Made by a program: the position numbers and the translations under genes
From: Brevundimonas subvibrioides
Lineage (GTDB): Bacteria; Pseudomonadota; Alphaproteobacteria; Caulobacterales; Caulobacteraceae
DNA: 64,000 bases
Assembly (NCBI GenBank): GCA_002280475.1
Contig: NCEB01000007.1
Span: 62,001 to 126,000, forward strand
Direction of reading: 5' to 3'
In this document: positions 1 through 7,584 of the stretch, piece by piece
Numbering within the stretch: position 1 is the stretch's first letter
Layout: each line of letters starts with the position of its first letter
Notes under the pieces: generated by a model
Seen by the model: the letters and a program-made list of their open reading frames with translations, nothing else
What the model was told of the DNA's origin: nothing
Database searches by the model: none

Positions 1-484
1 GGCGAGGACCAGAAACAGCATCTGGAACTGACCCGCGACATCGCCCCTGCGCGACGGCGCGGCCAAGATGTCCAAGTCGGATCCTTCGGACCAGAGCCGC
101 ATCAACCTGACCGACGACGCCGACACCATCGCCGCCAAGATCAGGAAGTCCAAGACCGACATGGGCGTCATGCCCGACCCCGGCGAGAGCCTGGACGATC
201 GGCCCGAGGTGCGGAACCTGATCGCCATCTACGCCGCCCTGTCGGACACCACCCGCGACGCCGTCACGGCCCAGTTCGCGGGCCAGGGCTTCGGCGCCTT
301 CAAGCCCGCCCTGGCCGATCTCGCGGTCGCGGCCCTGGCCCCCGTCACCGCCGAGATGCGCCGCCTGATGGAAGACCCGGCCGAGATCGACCGAGTCCTC
401 CGCGACGGCGCCGAGCGCGCGACGGCCATCGCCGATCCGGTGGTCGACGAGGTCAAGCGCATCGTGGGTTTCTGGCGCGGCTGA
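1..484 (+). pseudogene. trpS: Tryptophanyl-tRNA synthetase, 3' part with internal out-of-frame deletion
   Basis: The gene enters from the left edge. Bases 1-45 read GEDQKQHLELTRDIA in frame 1, the conserved class I TrpRS segment. The family normally continues for roughly 27-30 residues to a SLRDG..KMSKS segment. Here that linker is absent and LRDGAAKMSKSDPSDQSRIN resumes at about base 47 in frame 2, running to the stop at 482-484. The KMSKS ATP-binding loop and C-terminal anticodon-binding helices (ending DEVKRIVGFWRG) are intact, but the two parts cannot be read together. The identity is certain from these motifs. TrpRS is normally essential and single-copy, so the break is either an assembly or sequencing fault or means another trpS exists elsewhere. 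The missing length is inferred from family knowledge. Confidence 0.85.
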
Positions 485-553
485 CGGCGACTTTCGGCCC
501 CGGCATCGTCGGGCCGGCTTCACCGTGACGATGTCCAGGCCTAGAAGCCGGGC

Positions 554-1243
554 ATGGATCACCCGCTCGACCGCCCGCTGTGGAACGCCCTGACCGGACG
601 GCTGTCCGAGGCCGCGCTCGGCGACGCGCACGCCGTGCGGATCGACCCGGAGGTCGGCGTCTTCGCGGCCGCCGCCGACGCCTCGCCCGACAGCGTCGCC
701 GCCCTAGCCGCCCTGTGCCGCGCCCACCCCGGCGCGGGTCTGGTCGAGCTGGAGGGTGGGCCGATGGACGGTGTCCTGCCGACCCGCGTCGAGATCATCA
801 GTCGCAACCCCTGCCTCCAGATGATCTGCGAAGCCCTGACCCCCGCGCCCGAGGACGACGGCCTCGAGGTGGTCGTCCTCGGCGACGCCGACGCCGCCGA
901 GATGCTGGCGCTCGCCACTTTGACCAAGCCCGGCCCGTTTCGCCCCCGCACCCATAGGCTCGGGGGCTTCATCGGCGTCCGGCGCGACGGTCGCCTCGCC
1001 GCCATGGCCGGGCGACGGCTGCGGGTCGAGGGCCACACCGAACTGTCCGGGGTCTGCACCCATCCCGACTTTCGCGGCCATGGCCTAGCCACGGCCCTGT
1101 CGCGCCGCGTCGTCGCCGCCATCCTGGCCGAGGGCGAGACCGCCTTCCTGCACGCCTATGCCACGCACGAGGCGACGGTCGCCCTGTACGAAAGCCTGGG
1201 CTTCCACGCCAGGGCCCGCGTGACCTATACCGTCTTGGCCTGA
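554..1243 (+). CDS. GNAT family N-acetyltransferase
   Basis: A 229-residue protein. The C-terminal half (about residues 105-229) carries the GCN5-related acetyltransferase fold. Motif A, the acetyl-CoA pyrophosphate loop, is GVCTHPDFRGHGLATAL at residues 166-182, followed by a typical final LYESLGF segment near 211-217. The N-terminal 100 residues resemble the less conserved first domain of FR47-like acetyltransferases. The substrate cannot be predicted. It stands 69 bp after the trpS stop and 14 bp before the OsmC gene, so it may be co-transcribed with the latter. The family call is secure, the specific role unknown. Confidence 0.85.
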   Translation: MDHPLDRPLWNALTGRLSEAALGDAHAVRIDPEVGVFAAAADASPDSVAALAALCRAHPGAGLVELEGGPMDGVLPTRVEIISRNPCLQMICEALTPAPEDDGLEVVVLGDADAAEMLALATLTKPGPFRPRTHRLGGFIGVRRDGRLAAMAGRRLRVEGHTELSGVCTHPDFRGHGLATALSRRVVAAILAEGETAFLHAYATHEATVALYESLGFHARARVTYTVLA

Positions 1244-1257
1244 CCGGAGCGCCCGCC

Positions 1258-1716
1258 ATGAGCGACCACACCGCCACCGTCGAATGGGTCCGGGGCGAAC
1301 AGCCCTTCACAGACAACCGCTATTCCCGCGCCCATGACTGGACCTTCGACGGCGGCGCCGTCGTTCGCGGCTCCTCGGCCCCGACCAGCGTCCCCGCGCC
1401 GATGTCGGACCCCGCGGCCGTGGACCCGGAGGAGGCGCTGGTGGCCGCGGTCAGCGCCTGCCACATGTTGTTCTTCCTGGCCCTCTCCGGAAAGGCCGGC
1501 TTCGTCATCGACCGCTATCGCGACGCCGCCTCGGGCACCCTGGCGCGCGACGACCGGGGCCGGATGTCGATGACCGAGATCGTCCTGCGTCCCGCCGTGA
1601 CCTGGGCGGGGGCCGAGCCCGACGCGGCGAAACTGGCGGACCTGCACGATCAGTCGCACCGCCTCTGCTACATCGCCAACTCCATCCGGGGCGAGGTGCG
1701 GATCGAACCGGCCTGA
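1258..1716 (+). CDS. OsmC family peroxiredoxin-like protein
   Basis: A 152-residue OsmC/Ohr-superfamily protein. These thiol peroxidases reduce organic hydroperoxides in the cytoplasm with a Cys pair. Cys68 (in VSACHMLFF) and Cys137 (in LCYIANSI) sit where the family has its peroxidatic and resolving cysteines, and the CYIANS signature is typical of the OsmC subgroup rather than Ohr. Length matches the family. It begins 14 bp after the GNAT stop and ends convergently with the hydrolase gene, leaving 3 bp between the stops. Substrate preference (fatty-acid versus simple hydroperoxides) cannot be read from the sequence. Confidence 0.88.
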   Translation: MSDHTATVEWVRGEQPFTDNRYSRAHDWTFDGGAVVRGSSAPTSVPAPMSDPAAVDPEEALVAAVSACHMLFFLALSGKAGFVIDRYRDAASGTLARDDRGRMSMTEIVLRPAVTWAGAEPDAAKLADLHDQSHRLCYIANSIRGEVRIEPA

Positions 1717-1719
1717 TTG

Positions 1720-2478
1720 TCAGACCGGAGGCGCGACCGCCGTGTCCTCCAGCAGGGCCGCGAACCGCCGGATCGCCTCGGCGCACAGGGCGTCGTCGTA
1801 ACGCATGGGCGGGGCCGTCATCGGCTCGTCGAAGCTGTGGGTGCCGTCCGCGATCCAGGTCTCGACCTCGGCTCCGCAATTCCTGACCATGGCATGCACC
1901 CGTTCGGCGTTGCGGACGGTGGTCAGATGATCCTTCGCCGCCACCACGGCCAGGGTCTTGGGGCAATGCCGCCAGGGCCGCATCCGGTTCAGGGCCGCGA
2001 CCCCGACGTAGGGGTAGGCCAGATAGGTCGCCTTGACCGCCTCCAGCGACACGGCCCCCGCATCGACCAGCCCCAAGGCGCCGGCCCGCTCCCGATCCGC
2101 GCTCATCGCCTCCATGATGCCCCAGCCCCCGTGGCTCCACCCCGCCAGCACCAGGGTCGAGGCGTCCACCTCGGGCCGGGCCGAGACGCCGTGGATCGTC
2201 GCCAGGATATCACCGGCCCGCTCCCATCCGCGCAGCAACAGACCGGTGCAGACCGTCGCCATGGCGAACTGCCGGCTCCATCCGCGCGGCGCATAGGAAT
2301 CCACGATGACCGCCCGCCAGCCCCGGGCCTTCGCCGCCGCCGCGTATCGCGGCAGATGCCCCCGCAGGCCCCCACACCCGTGAAACAGCAGCACCGCCGG
2401 CCTGGGCCGATCGTCGTCCGGCCCAACGATCGTGACGTGCGGCTCAAGCCGGGACCAGCGGGTGGCGAGGGTGTCCAT
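1720..2478 (-). CDS. Alpha/beta hydrolase (dienelactone hydrolase-like)
   Basis: A 252-residue alpha/beta hydrolase. The start at 2478 is chosen over an upstream ATG at 2499 because an AGGAGG lies about 7 nt before it. An HGCGG oxyanion segment is at residues 33-37. The nucleophile elbow GWSHG is at 113-117 with Ser115. The likely acid is Asp183 (AAKDH) and the base His214 (GTHSF), giving a complete Ser-Asp-His triad. The protein has no signal peptide, so it is probably cytoplasmic. The fold is dienelactone-hydrolase-like, but nothing in the neighbourhood indicates an aromatic degradation pathway. Substrate unknown. Confidence 0.8.
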   Translation of the reverse strand: MDTLATRWSRLEPHVTIVGPDDDRPRPAVLLFHGCGGLRGHLPRYAAAAKARGWRAVIVDSYAPRGWSRQFAMATVCTGLLLRGWERAGDILATIHGVSARPEVDASTLVLAGWSHGGWGIMEAMSADRERAGALGLVDAGAVSLEAVKATYLAYPYVGVAALNRMRPWRHCPKTLAVVAAKDHLTTVRNAERVHAMVRNCGAEVETWIADGTHSFDEPMTAPPMRYDDALCAEAIRRFAALLEDTAVAPPV

Positions 2479-2536
2479 CGGCGTCCTCCTAGCCCACATG
2501 GAGCGCTGCCTTAAATCTCTGTCATGTTTCGCCAGC

Positions 2537-2563
2537 TACCTTGCGACGCCAGATACCTTGCGA
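2537..2563. promoter_or_regulatory. Candidate PadR operator
   Basis: The decamer TACCTTGCGA occurs twice, at 2537-2546 and 2554-2563, 17 bp apart, 33-59 bp before the padR start. Bases 2537-2555 also form an imperfect palindrome (TACCTTGCG against the complement of CGCCAGATA, 7 of 9 matching). PadR-family proteins usually repress their own operon through such dyads close to the promoter, so this is a plausible autoregulatory site. Binding is inferred only. Confidence 0.35.
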
Positions 2564-2595
2564 TAGATCGTCATCTGTCAAAGGAGGTGATCGGC

Positions 2596-2952
2596 ATGCC
2601 CGAAACCATAGAGATCCAGCTGAAGAAGGGGGTGCTGACGCTGTGCGTTCTCGCCCTTCTCGCCCGGGGCGACAGCTACGCCTACGAGATCGCCAGCCGG
2701 CTGTCCGACGCCATCGACATGGGCGAGGGCACCATCTACCCGCTGATGCGGCGGATGCAGACCGACGGCCTGGTCGAGACCTATCTGGTCGAATCCAGCG
2801 CGGGCCCGTCGCGCAAATACTACCGGCTCAGCCCGGCCGGGCGCGACGCCCTCGCCGCCCAATCCGCCGAATGGACCCATTTCGCCCGCGCCGTCGACGC
2901 CATCGTGACGCCGAGCGCCGCAGACGCCCAAGCTCAGGGGGAGCCCGCATGA
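2596..2952 (+). CDS. PadR family transcriptional regulator
   Basis: A 118-residue PadR winged-helix repressor. The start at 2596 follows an AAGGAGGTGATC ribosome site. An upstream ATG at 2524 is rejected because it lies ahead of that site. The segment KKGVLTLCVLALLARGDSYA followed by YEIASRL and the recognition region EGTIYPLMRRMQTDGLVE is diagnostic. KYYRLSPAGRDAL forms the wing, and a short C-terminal helix serves for dimerisation. Its stop overlaps the start of the DUF1700 gene (ATGA), so the three genes 2596-4396 form one translationally coupled operon. The PadR-DUF1700-DUF4097/GIN arrangement recurs in bacteria and is thought to respond to envelope signals. The ligand is unknown. Confidence 0.92.
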   Translation: MPETIEIQLKKGVLTLCVLALLARGDSYAYEIASRLSDAIDMGEGTIYPLMRRMQTDGLVETYLVESSAGPSRKYYRLSPAGRDALAAQSAEWTHFARAVDAIVTPSAADAQAQGEPA

Positions 2953-3539
2953 CCCGTCAGGAATTTCTTCGCCGCTTGAAAGCCGGCCTCGTCGGCCTGC
3001 CGACGACCACCGCCGCCGAGATCGTCTCGGACTACGAGACCCACTTCGACGACGGCGTCGCGGCCGGTCGCTCCGAGGCCGAGGTGGCCGCCGCCCTCGG
3101 TGATCCCGACCGCCTGGCCCGCGAACTGCGCGCCGAGGCCGGGGCCCAGCGCTGGCACCAGGAGAAGAACCCGTCGGCCGCCGCCGCCGCCGTCTTCGCG
3201 GTTCTGGGGCTGGGCGCCATCGACATCCTGATCCTGCTGCCCATCCTGATGGGCGTGATCGGTACGATTTTCGGCTTCTTCATCGCCGCCATCGCCCTGT
3301 TCTTCTCGGGCGGCGCGGTCATGGTGGCCGGACCCTTCGCGGCGCCTCCGGGCGGACCGCTGGCGGCCATCCTGTTCGGCCTCGGCCTGATGGCGGCGGC
3401 GACCACGATCGCCGCCCTCCTGGCCATCGTCAGCGTCTGGCTGGTCAACGGCCTGGTCTGGTTCGCCCGTCTTCACTACCGGCTGCTGAAGCCGGCGCTT
3501 GAACCCTCCAACACCACGACTTCGGGAGCCTCGGCATGA
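2949..3539 (+). CDS. DUF1700 family membrane protein
   Basis: A 196-residue protein. The N-terminal 65 residues match the cytoplasmic DUF1700 helical region: MTRQEFLRRLKAGL, then ALGDPDRLARELRAE. The rest is hydrophobic, with segments at about 78-125 and 135-175 giving three or four membrane helices. The start overlaps the padR stop by 4 bp, and its stop overlaps the next start by 4 bp. Proteins of this family are regularly encoded between a PadR regulator and a DUF4097/GIN-domain protein. No biochemical function is established. Confidence 0.85.
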   Translation: MTRQEFLRRLKAGLVGLPTTTAAEIVSDYETHFDDGVAAGRSEAEVAAALGDPDRLARELRAEAGAQRWHQEKNPSAAAAAVFAVLGLGAIDILILLPILMGVIGTIFGFFIAAIALFFSGGAVMVAGPFAAPPGGPLAAILFGLGLMAAATTIAALLAIVSVWLVNGLVWFARLHYRLLKPALEPSNTTTSGASA

Positions 3540-4396
3540 TCCGCACCCTCTTCATCATCGCCGGCGCGGCGTTCGTTCTGTCGATCGCCACGATCGGCGG
3601 CGCCGCCGCCCTGGGCAGCCGCGATCTGGCCGCCAACGGCTGGTCCTGGACCTTCACCGAGGACGAGTGGGGCAACGGCCGCATCCAGCGCGCCGGCAAG
3701 GCCGAGGATCTCGGCCCTGACATCACCCGCTCGGTCGCCTTCGAGGGCGGCGAGCGTCTGGAGCTCGACCTGCCGGCGGACGTCACCTACGTCCAGGGCG
3801 ACGCCAACACCGTCGAGATCGTCGGCCCCCAGAGCGTCATCGACCGCATCCGCGTCCAGGGTTCGCGCATCTGGATGGACAACGGCCCCGAGCGCGTCAC
3901 CGTGCGCTGGGACAGCGACGGCATCGACGGCTGGTCCGATACCGAACGCGTCCGCATCACGGTCACGGCACCGTCGGTCACGACCTTCGATCTCGAAGGC
4001 TCCTCGGACGTCAAGATCCGCGACTACGACCACGACACCATGGCCATCGACCTGTCCGGCTCGGGCGAGATCGAGATCGACGGCCGGGCCACGGCGCTGG
4101 AGCTCGATATCTCCGGCTCGGGCGAGGCCGACCTGTCCCGCCTCATCCTGACCGACGCCAATGTCGCCATCGCCGGCTCGGGCGAGGCCCGCCTTGGCCC
4201 GACCGGCCGGGCGGATATCACCATCTCGGGTTCGGGCGACGTCGAGCTGACGCAGCAGCCCGCGACGCTGAACCAGTCGATCAGCGGGTCGGGCGACATC
4301 GACGTGGTCAGCGTCCGGTCCGAGCGGCGCGTGTCCGACACGCCGCCGGTCACCGTCTCGACGACCCGTTCGGTCGAGGTGACGGAAGGACGGTAG
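3536..4396 (+). CDS. GIN-domain (DUF2807/DUF4097-like) envelope protein
   Basis: A 286-residue protein with an N-terminal hydrophobic segment (residues 3-27, IRTLFIIAGAAFVLSIATIGGAAAL) that acts as a signal peptide or anchor. The region from about 60 to 265 is beta-rich with recurring S-G-S-G turns (DLSGSGEIEID, DISGSGEADLS, AIAGSGEARLG, TISGSGDVELT, SISGSGDID). This spacing is characteristic of the right-handed beta-helix GIN domain. Such proteins were once called putative autotransporter adhesins, but the function is unproven. It is the last gene of the padR operon and is probably periplasmic or surface-located. Confidence 0.82.
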   Translation: MIRTLFIIAGAAFVLSIATIGGAAALGSRDLAANGWSWTFTEDEWGNGRIQRAGKAEDLGPDITRSVAFEGGERLELDLPADVTYVQGDANTVEIVGPQSVIDRIRVQGSRIWMDNGPERVTVRWDSDGIDGWSDTERVRITVTAPSVTTFDLEGSSDVKIRDYDHDTMAIDLSGSGEIEIDGRATALELDISGSGEADLSRLILTDANVAIAGSGEARLGPTGRADITISGSGDVELTQQPATLNQSISGSGDIDVVSVRSERRVSDTPPVTVSTTRSVEVTEGR

Positions 4397-4405
4397 GGGC
4401 GGGGT

Positions 4406-4430
4406 CCCTTCTCCCCTTGCGAGAGAAGGG
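4406..4430. terminator. Hairpin after the padR operon
   Basis: CCCTTCTC (4406-4413) pairs perfectly with GAGAAGGG (4423-4430) around a 9-nt loop, 10 bp after the stop of the GIN-domain gene. There is no T-run, so it may be a Rho-dependent or processing hairpin, or a dispersed palindromic repeat, rather than a classical intrinsic terminator. Confidence 0.45.
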
Positions 4431-4447
4431 GCAGTCGGTTGGCCCTG

Positions 4448-4507
4448 GAGCATGATCGATTGAGGAGGACCCCCTGCGTGGGTCCGCCGAAAGCGTGAAT
4501 CATGCTC
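4448..4507 (+). repeat. 60-bp two-stem palindromic element, copy A
   Basis: Outer stem GAGCATGAT (4448-4456) pairs with ATCATGCTC (4499-4507). Inner stem GGACCC (4467-4472) pairs with GGGTCC (4480-4485). Between the stems are the bases TGAGGA on the left and GCCGA on the right, which are shared with copies B and C. It is 60 bp, exactly the length of the other two copies, although almost all paired bases differ. Copy B follows in opposite orientation after 13 bp. Confidence 0.7.
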
Positions 4508-4520
4508 TCGCTGGATCCTG

Positions 4521-4580
4521 GACCCTGATTCACGGCATCAGCGGAATCGCGAAGCGATTCCCCCTCAGCCGATCAGGGTC
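4521..4580 (-). repeat. 60-bp two-stem palindromic element, copy B
   Basis: Outer stem GACCCTGAT (4521-4529) pairs with ATCAGGGTC (4572-4580). The inner hairpin GGAATCGC/GCGATTCC is perfect with a 3-nt loop. Read on the minus strand, it aligns without gaps to copy C at 60256-60315. It differs at outer-stem positions where both partners changed together. It ends on the last base of the M16 peptidase stop codon. Confidence 0.72.
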
Positions 4581-7420
4581 TAGGGGATCGGCTGAACCTC
4601 GACCGTCATTCCCAGCGCCTCGAACTGCGGGCGCACCACCGAGGCGTCGCCCACCACGACCCAGACGAAGCGGTCCGGATCGATCGCGGCGCGGGCGGCG
4701 GCGTCCATCTCGGCCGGGGTCAGGGCGCGGGTGCGGCTGGCCACCGTCTCGGCGTAGTCGTCCGGACGATCGAACAGGGCGTTCGTCATCAGGGCGTTCA
4801 TCACCTGGGCCGAAGTCTCGTACTGGCCGGCGAGCGAGCGGGTGTTGCCGGCGACGGCGCGGTCGCGTTCGGCCGCCGTGACGCCCTCGGCTTCCAGGAA
4901 CCGCTCGTACTGGGCGATCAGGGCCGCGACCGAGTCGGCCGTGCGGTTGGCCTGGACCGGCGCGTTGATCAGATACGGCACCTGGTGCTCGACCAGATTC
5001 ACGTTGCCGCGCACGCCGTAGGACCAGCCCTTGGTCTCGCGCAGGTCGGCGTTGATCCGCGACAGGAAGTCCGCCCCCAGGATGGAGTTGGCGGCGTTCA
5101 GCGTCAGGGTGTCGTCCGTGCCCGACAGCGGCAGGATCTGCCCGCCCAGGATCAGCGACTGCGGCGACTGCGGCCGGTCGATCAGGACGATGCGCGGCTG
5201 GGCGGCCGGAACGGTGGCGGCGAACCGCTTCTCGCCCCTGGCGGCTGAGGGCGCGGACCAGTCGCCCAGGGCCCGGTTCAGCTCGGCCTGGACCTCGGCC
5301 AGGGGCCGGTCCGAAACCACGAACACGGTGGCGTTGTCCGGGCGGATCCAGGCGGCGTGCTCGCCGCGCAGGTCGGCGGCCGTCAGGGCCCGGACCGTGG
5401 CCTCGTCGCCCGTACCGGTGAAGCCACGGCCATAGGGGCTGTCGGGCCCGTAGAGCAGCGGCGGCAGGGCGCGCAGCGCGATGGCGTTGGGGTTGGTGCG
5501 TTCGTTGGCGATGGCCGACAGACGCTGTTGGCGCACCCGCTCGACCTCGGCCTCGGAGAAGGCCGGGTTGCGGATGACGTCGGCCAGCAACGTCAGCGAC
5601 GGGGCCAGGTTGGCGCTGGGGCTCGACAGGGTCGCGGTCGAGCGATCCATCGAGGCGCCGACGTTGATGTTGGCGCCCAGTCGTTCCTGCGCCTCGGCCA
5701 GATCGGTCGGGCCGCGCGTGGTGGTGGCCTCGTCCAGCAGGTCCAGCATCAGGCTGTGGGCCCCCAGGCGATCGGCCCGGTCGGCGGCATAGCCGGCGTC
5801 GAACTCGACCGCGACGCGGGTCACCGGCACGGTGTCGACCTGGACGTAGACGACCTCCATGCCGTTCGACAGGCGGGCGCGCTCGACGGCGGGGAAGTCG
5901 ATGTCCGGCACCTCGCCGATCTCGGGCATGGCCATGCGCTCGACGCGCTGGATCTCCTGTGCGGGGACAGGGGTGGCCCCCGGCGGGGCCGAGGCGGCCT
6001 CGACATAGGCCTCGCGCTCGCCCGGAGCGATGGTGATGGAGGCGACCGGCCGGGTCAGCCAGCGCTGCATGGCGTCGCGGACCTGGGCCGGGGTGACCGA
6101 GGCATAGGCCTCCAGCTCGCGCTTGTAATAGTCGGGATCGCCCGCATAGAGCTGGCCCTCGGCCAGGGTCGAGGCCTTGCCGTTGACCTGCTCCAGGCTC
6201 TGCAGCGTGCCGGCGACGTAGCGGGTGGCGACGCGGGCGACCTCTTCCTCGGTCGGGCCGTTCTGGATCAGGTCGGCCATGATGGCGTCGAGACGGGCAC
6301 CGACGGCCTCCGCGTCCTCGCCGGCCTTCACATTGGCCGAGACCTGGAAGATGCCGACGCGGTGATAGGCCTGCATGCCGGCCTGCACCGAAACGGCCGT
6401 CTCGTCGCCGCGAACCAGCTCATTGTCCAGCCGCGAACTGGCCAGTCCGCCCAGCACCGAGGCGCCGACCGCCAGGGGCACGGCGTCCTCGCTCAGCATG
6501 CCGGGGACGGCCCAGTTGCGGGTGATGCGGGTGTTGGCCACCCGGTCGTGGAGGGTGATCTCGACCGGCGCGTCCAGCGTCGGCACGTCGGCCTGGGCGG
6601 GTTCGTTCACCGGTCCGCGCGCGATCGGCCCGAAATAGCGCTCGGTCAGGGTGCGCGCCGTGGCTTCGTCGATGTCGCCCGACAGGACCAGGACCGCGTT
6701 GTTCGGACCATAGTTGTCGCGGAACCAGTTGCGCACCGTCTCCAGGCTGGCGGCGTCCAGATCGGCCATCGAGCCGATGGCCGAGTGGCGATAGGGATGT
6801 CCAACGGGGAACAGGGTGTCCTGCTGGGTGTAGGAGAACAGGCCGTAGGGCTGGTTGTCGCGCTGACGCTTCTCGTTCTGGACGACGCCGCGTTGCAGAT
6901 CGAGTACGTCCTGGCCGACCTCGCCCAGCAGATAGCCCATCCGGTCGCTTTCCAGGAACAGGGTCTGCTCCAGGGCCGGGGTGGGGACGGTCTGGAAATA
7001 GTTGGTGCGGTCGAACCAGGTGGTGCCGTTCAGATTGGTCGGCCCCAGCGCCCGCATGCGGCCCAGATAGCTGCCGGGCGCGTTCTCGGATCCGCCGAAC
7101 ATCAGGTGTTCGAACAGGTGGGCGAAGCCGGTCGAACCGGCCGGCTCGTCCTTGGAGCCGACGTTGTACCAGATCGACACCGCGACGACCGGGGCCTTGC
7201 GGTCCTCGTGGACCAGCACCGTCAGGCCGTTGTCCAGGGTGAAGCGCGACCACGGGATGTCGACCTCGGCCACCAGATCGGCGACCGGCGCGGCCTGCAG
7301 GTCCTGGGCCTGGGCGACGCTGGGGGCGCTCGCCACGGCGACGGCGGGGGCCTGGGCGAACGCCAGGGCGGGGGCCGTGGCGGCGAGGAGGGCGGCGAGC
7401 GATACGGCGCGAAGACGCAT
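4580..7420 (-). CDS. M16 family zinc metallopeptidase (two-domain, secreted)
   Basis: A 946-residue protein with a signal peptide (MRLRAVSLAALLAATAPALA, cleavage probably after AFA-Q, residues 1-23). The N-terminal M16 domain has the inverted zinc motif HLFEH at residues 101-105, with a downstream Glu in QNEKRQ as third ligand. The second half repeats the fold without the motif (from about 510), as in the processing-peptidase family. It probably acts in the periplasm on peptides. Two more proteins of the same length and plan lie at 42719 and 47562. It ends convergently with the padR operon and is divergent from the ku remnant. Confidence 0.9.
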   Translation of the reverse strand: MRLRAVSLAALLAATAPALAFAQAPAVAVASAPSVAQAQDLQAAPVADLVAEVDIPWSRFTLDNGLTVLVHEDRKAPVVAVSIWYNVGSKDEPAGSTGFAHLFEHLMFGGSENAPGSYLGRMRALGPTNLNGTTWFDRTNYFQTVPTPALEQTLFLESDRMGYLLGEVGQDVLDLQRGVVQNEKRQRDNQPYGLFSYTQQDTLFPVGHPYRHSAIGSMADLDAASLETVRNWFRDNYGPNNAVLVLSGDIDEATARTLTERYFGPIARGPVNEPAQADVPTLDAPVEITLHDRVANTRITRNWAVPGMLSEDAVPLAVGASVLGGLASSRLDNELVRGDETAVSVQAGMQAYHRVGIFQVSANVKAGEDAEAVGARLDAIMADLIQNGPTEEEVARVATRYVAGTLQSLEQVNGKASTLAEGQLYAGDPDYYKRELEAYASVTPAQVRDAMQRWLTRPVASITIAPGEREAYVEAASAPPGATPVPAQEIQRVERMAMPEIGEVPDIDFPAVERARLSNGMEVVYVQVDTVPVTRVAVEFDAGYAADRADRLGAHSLMLDLLDEATTTRGPTDLAEAQERLGANINVGASMDRSTATLSSPSANLAPSLTLLADVIRNPAFSEAEVERVRQQRLSAIANERTNPNAIALRALPPLLYGPDSPYGRGFTGTGDEATVRALTAADLRGEHAAWIRPDNATVFVVSDRPLAEVQAELNRALGDWSAPSAARGEKRFAATVPAAQPRIVLIDRPQSPQSLILGGQILPLSGTDDTLTLNAANSILGADFLSRINADLRETKGWSYGVRGNVNLVEHQVPYLINAPVQANRTADSVAALIAQYERFLEAEGVTAAERDRAVAGNTRSLAGQYETSAQVMNALMTNALFDRPDDYAETVASRTRALTPAEMDAAARAAIDPDRFVWVVVGDASVVRPQFEALGMTVEVQPIP

Positions 7421-7492
7421 AAAAACGGTCCTTTTCCTGAAAAGCGCCGGAACCTTAGTCAGGGATTACACGGACGCAATCGCCGGAGGCGG

Positions 7493-7514
7493 TTCATGAA
7501 CAAAGAGTCATGAA
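7493..7514. promoter_or_regulatory. Inverted repeat in the M16/ku divergent spacer
   Basis: TTCATGA (7493-7499) and TCATGAA (7508-7514) form a perfect 7-bp dyad with an 8-bp spacer, 71-92 bp before the ku start and 73-94 bp before the M16 start. The spacing suits a dimeric regulator. No regulator is identified, and a 7-bp dyad can arise by chance. Confidence 0.25.
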
Positions 7515-7584
7515 GCCGCTTCGACGCCCCGCTGTGCGAACGCAACGCTTCGTCGCGCATTCCGGGGGCTGAGGAGATTTCATC

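Noticed and set aside
5357-7513. 718-residue open frame on the plus strand antisense to the first M16 peptidase
   Set aside because: It runs antisense to a well-supported gene and has low-complexity Gly/Arg/Asp composition typical of high-GC shadow frames.
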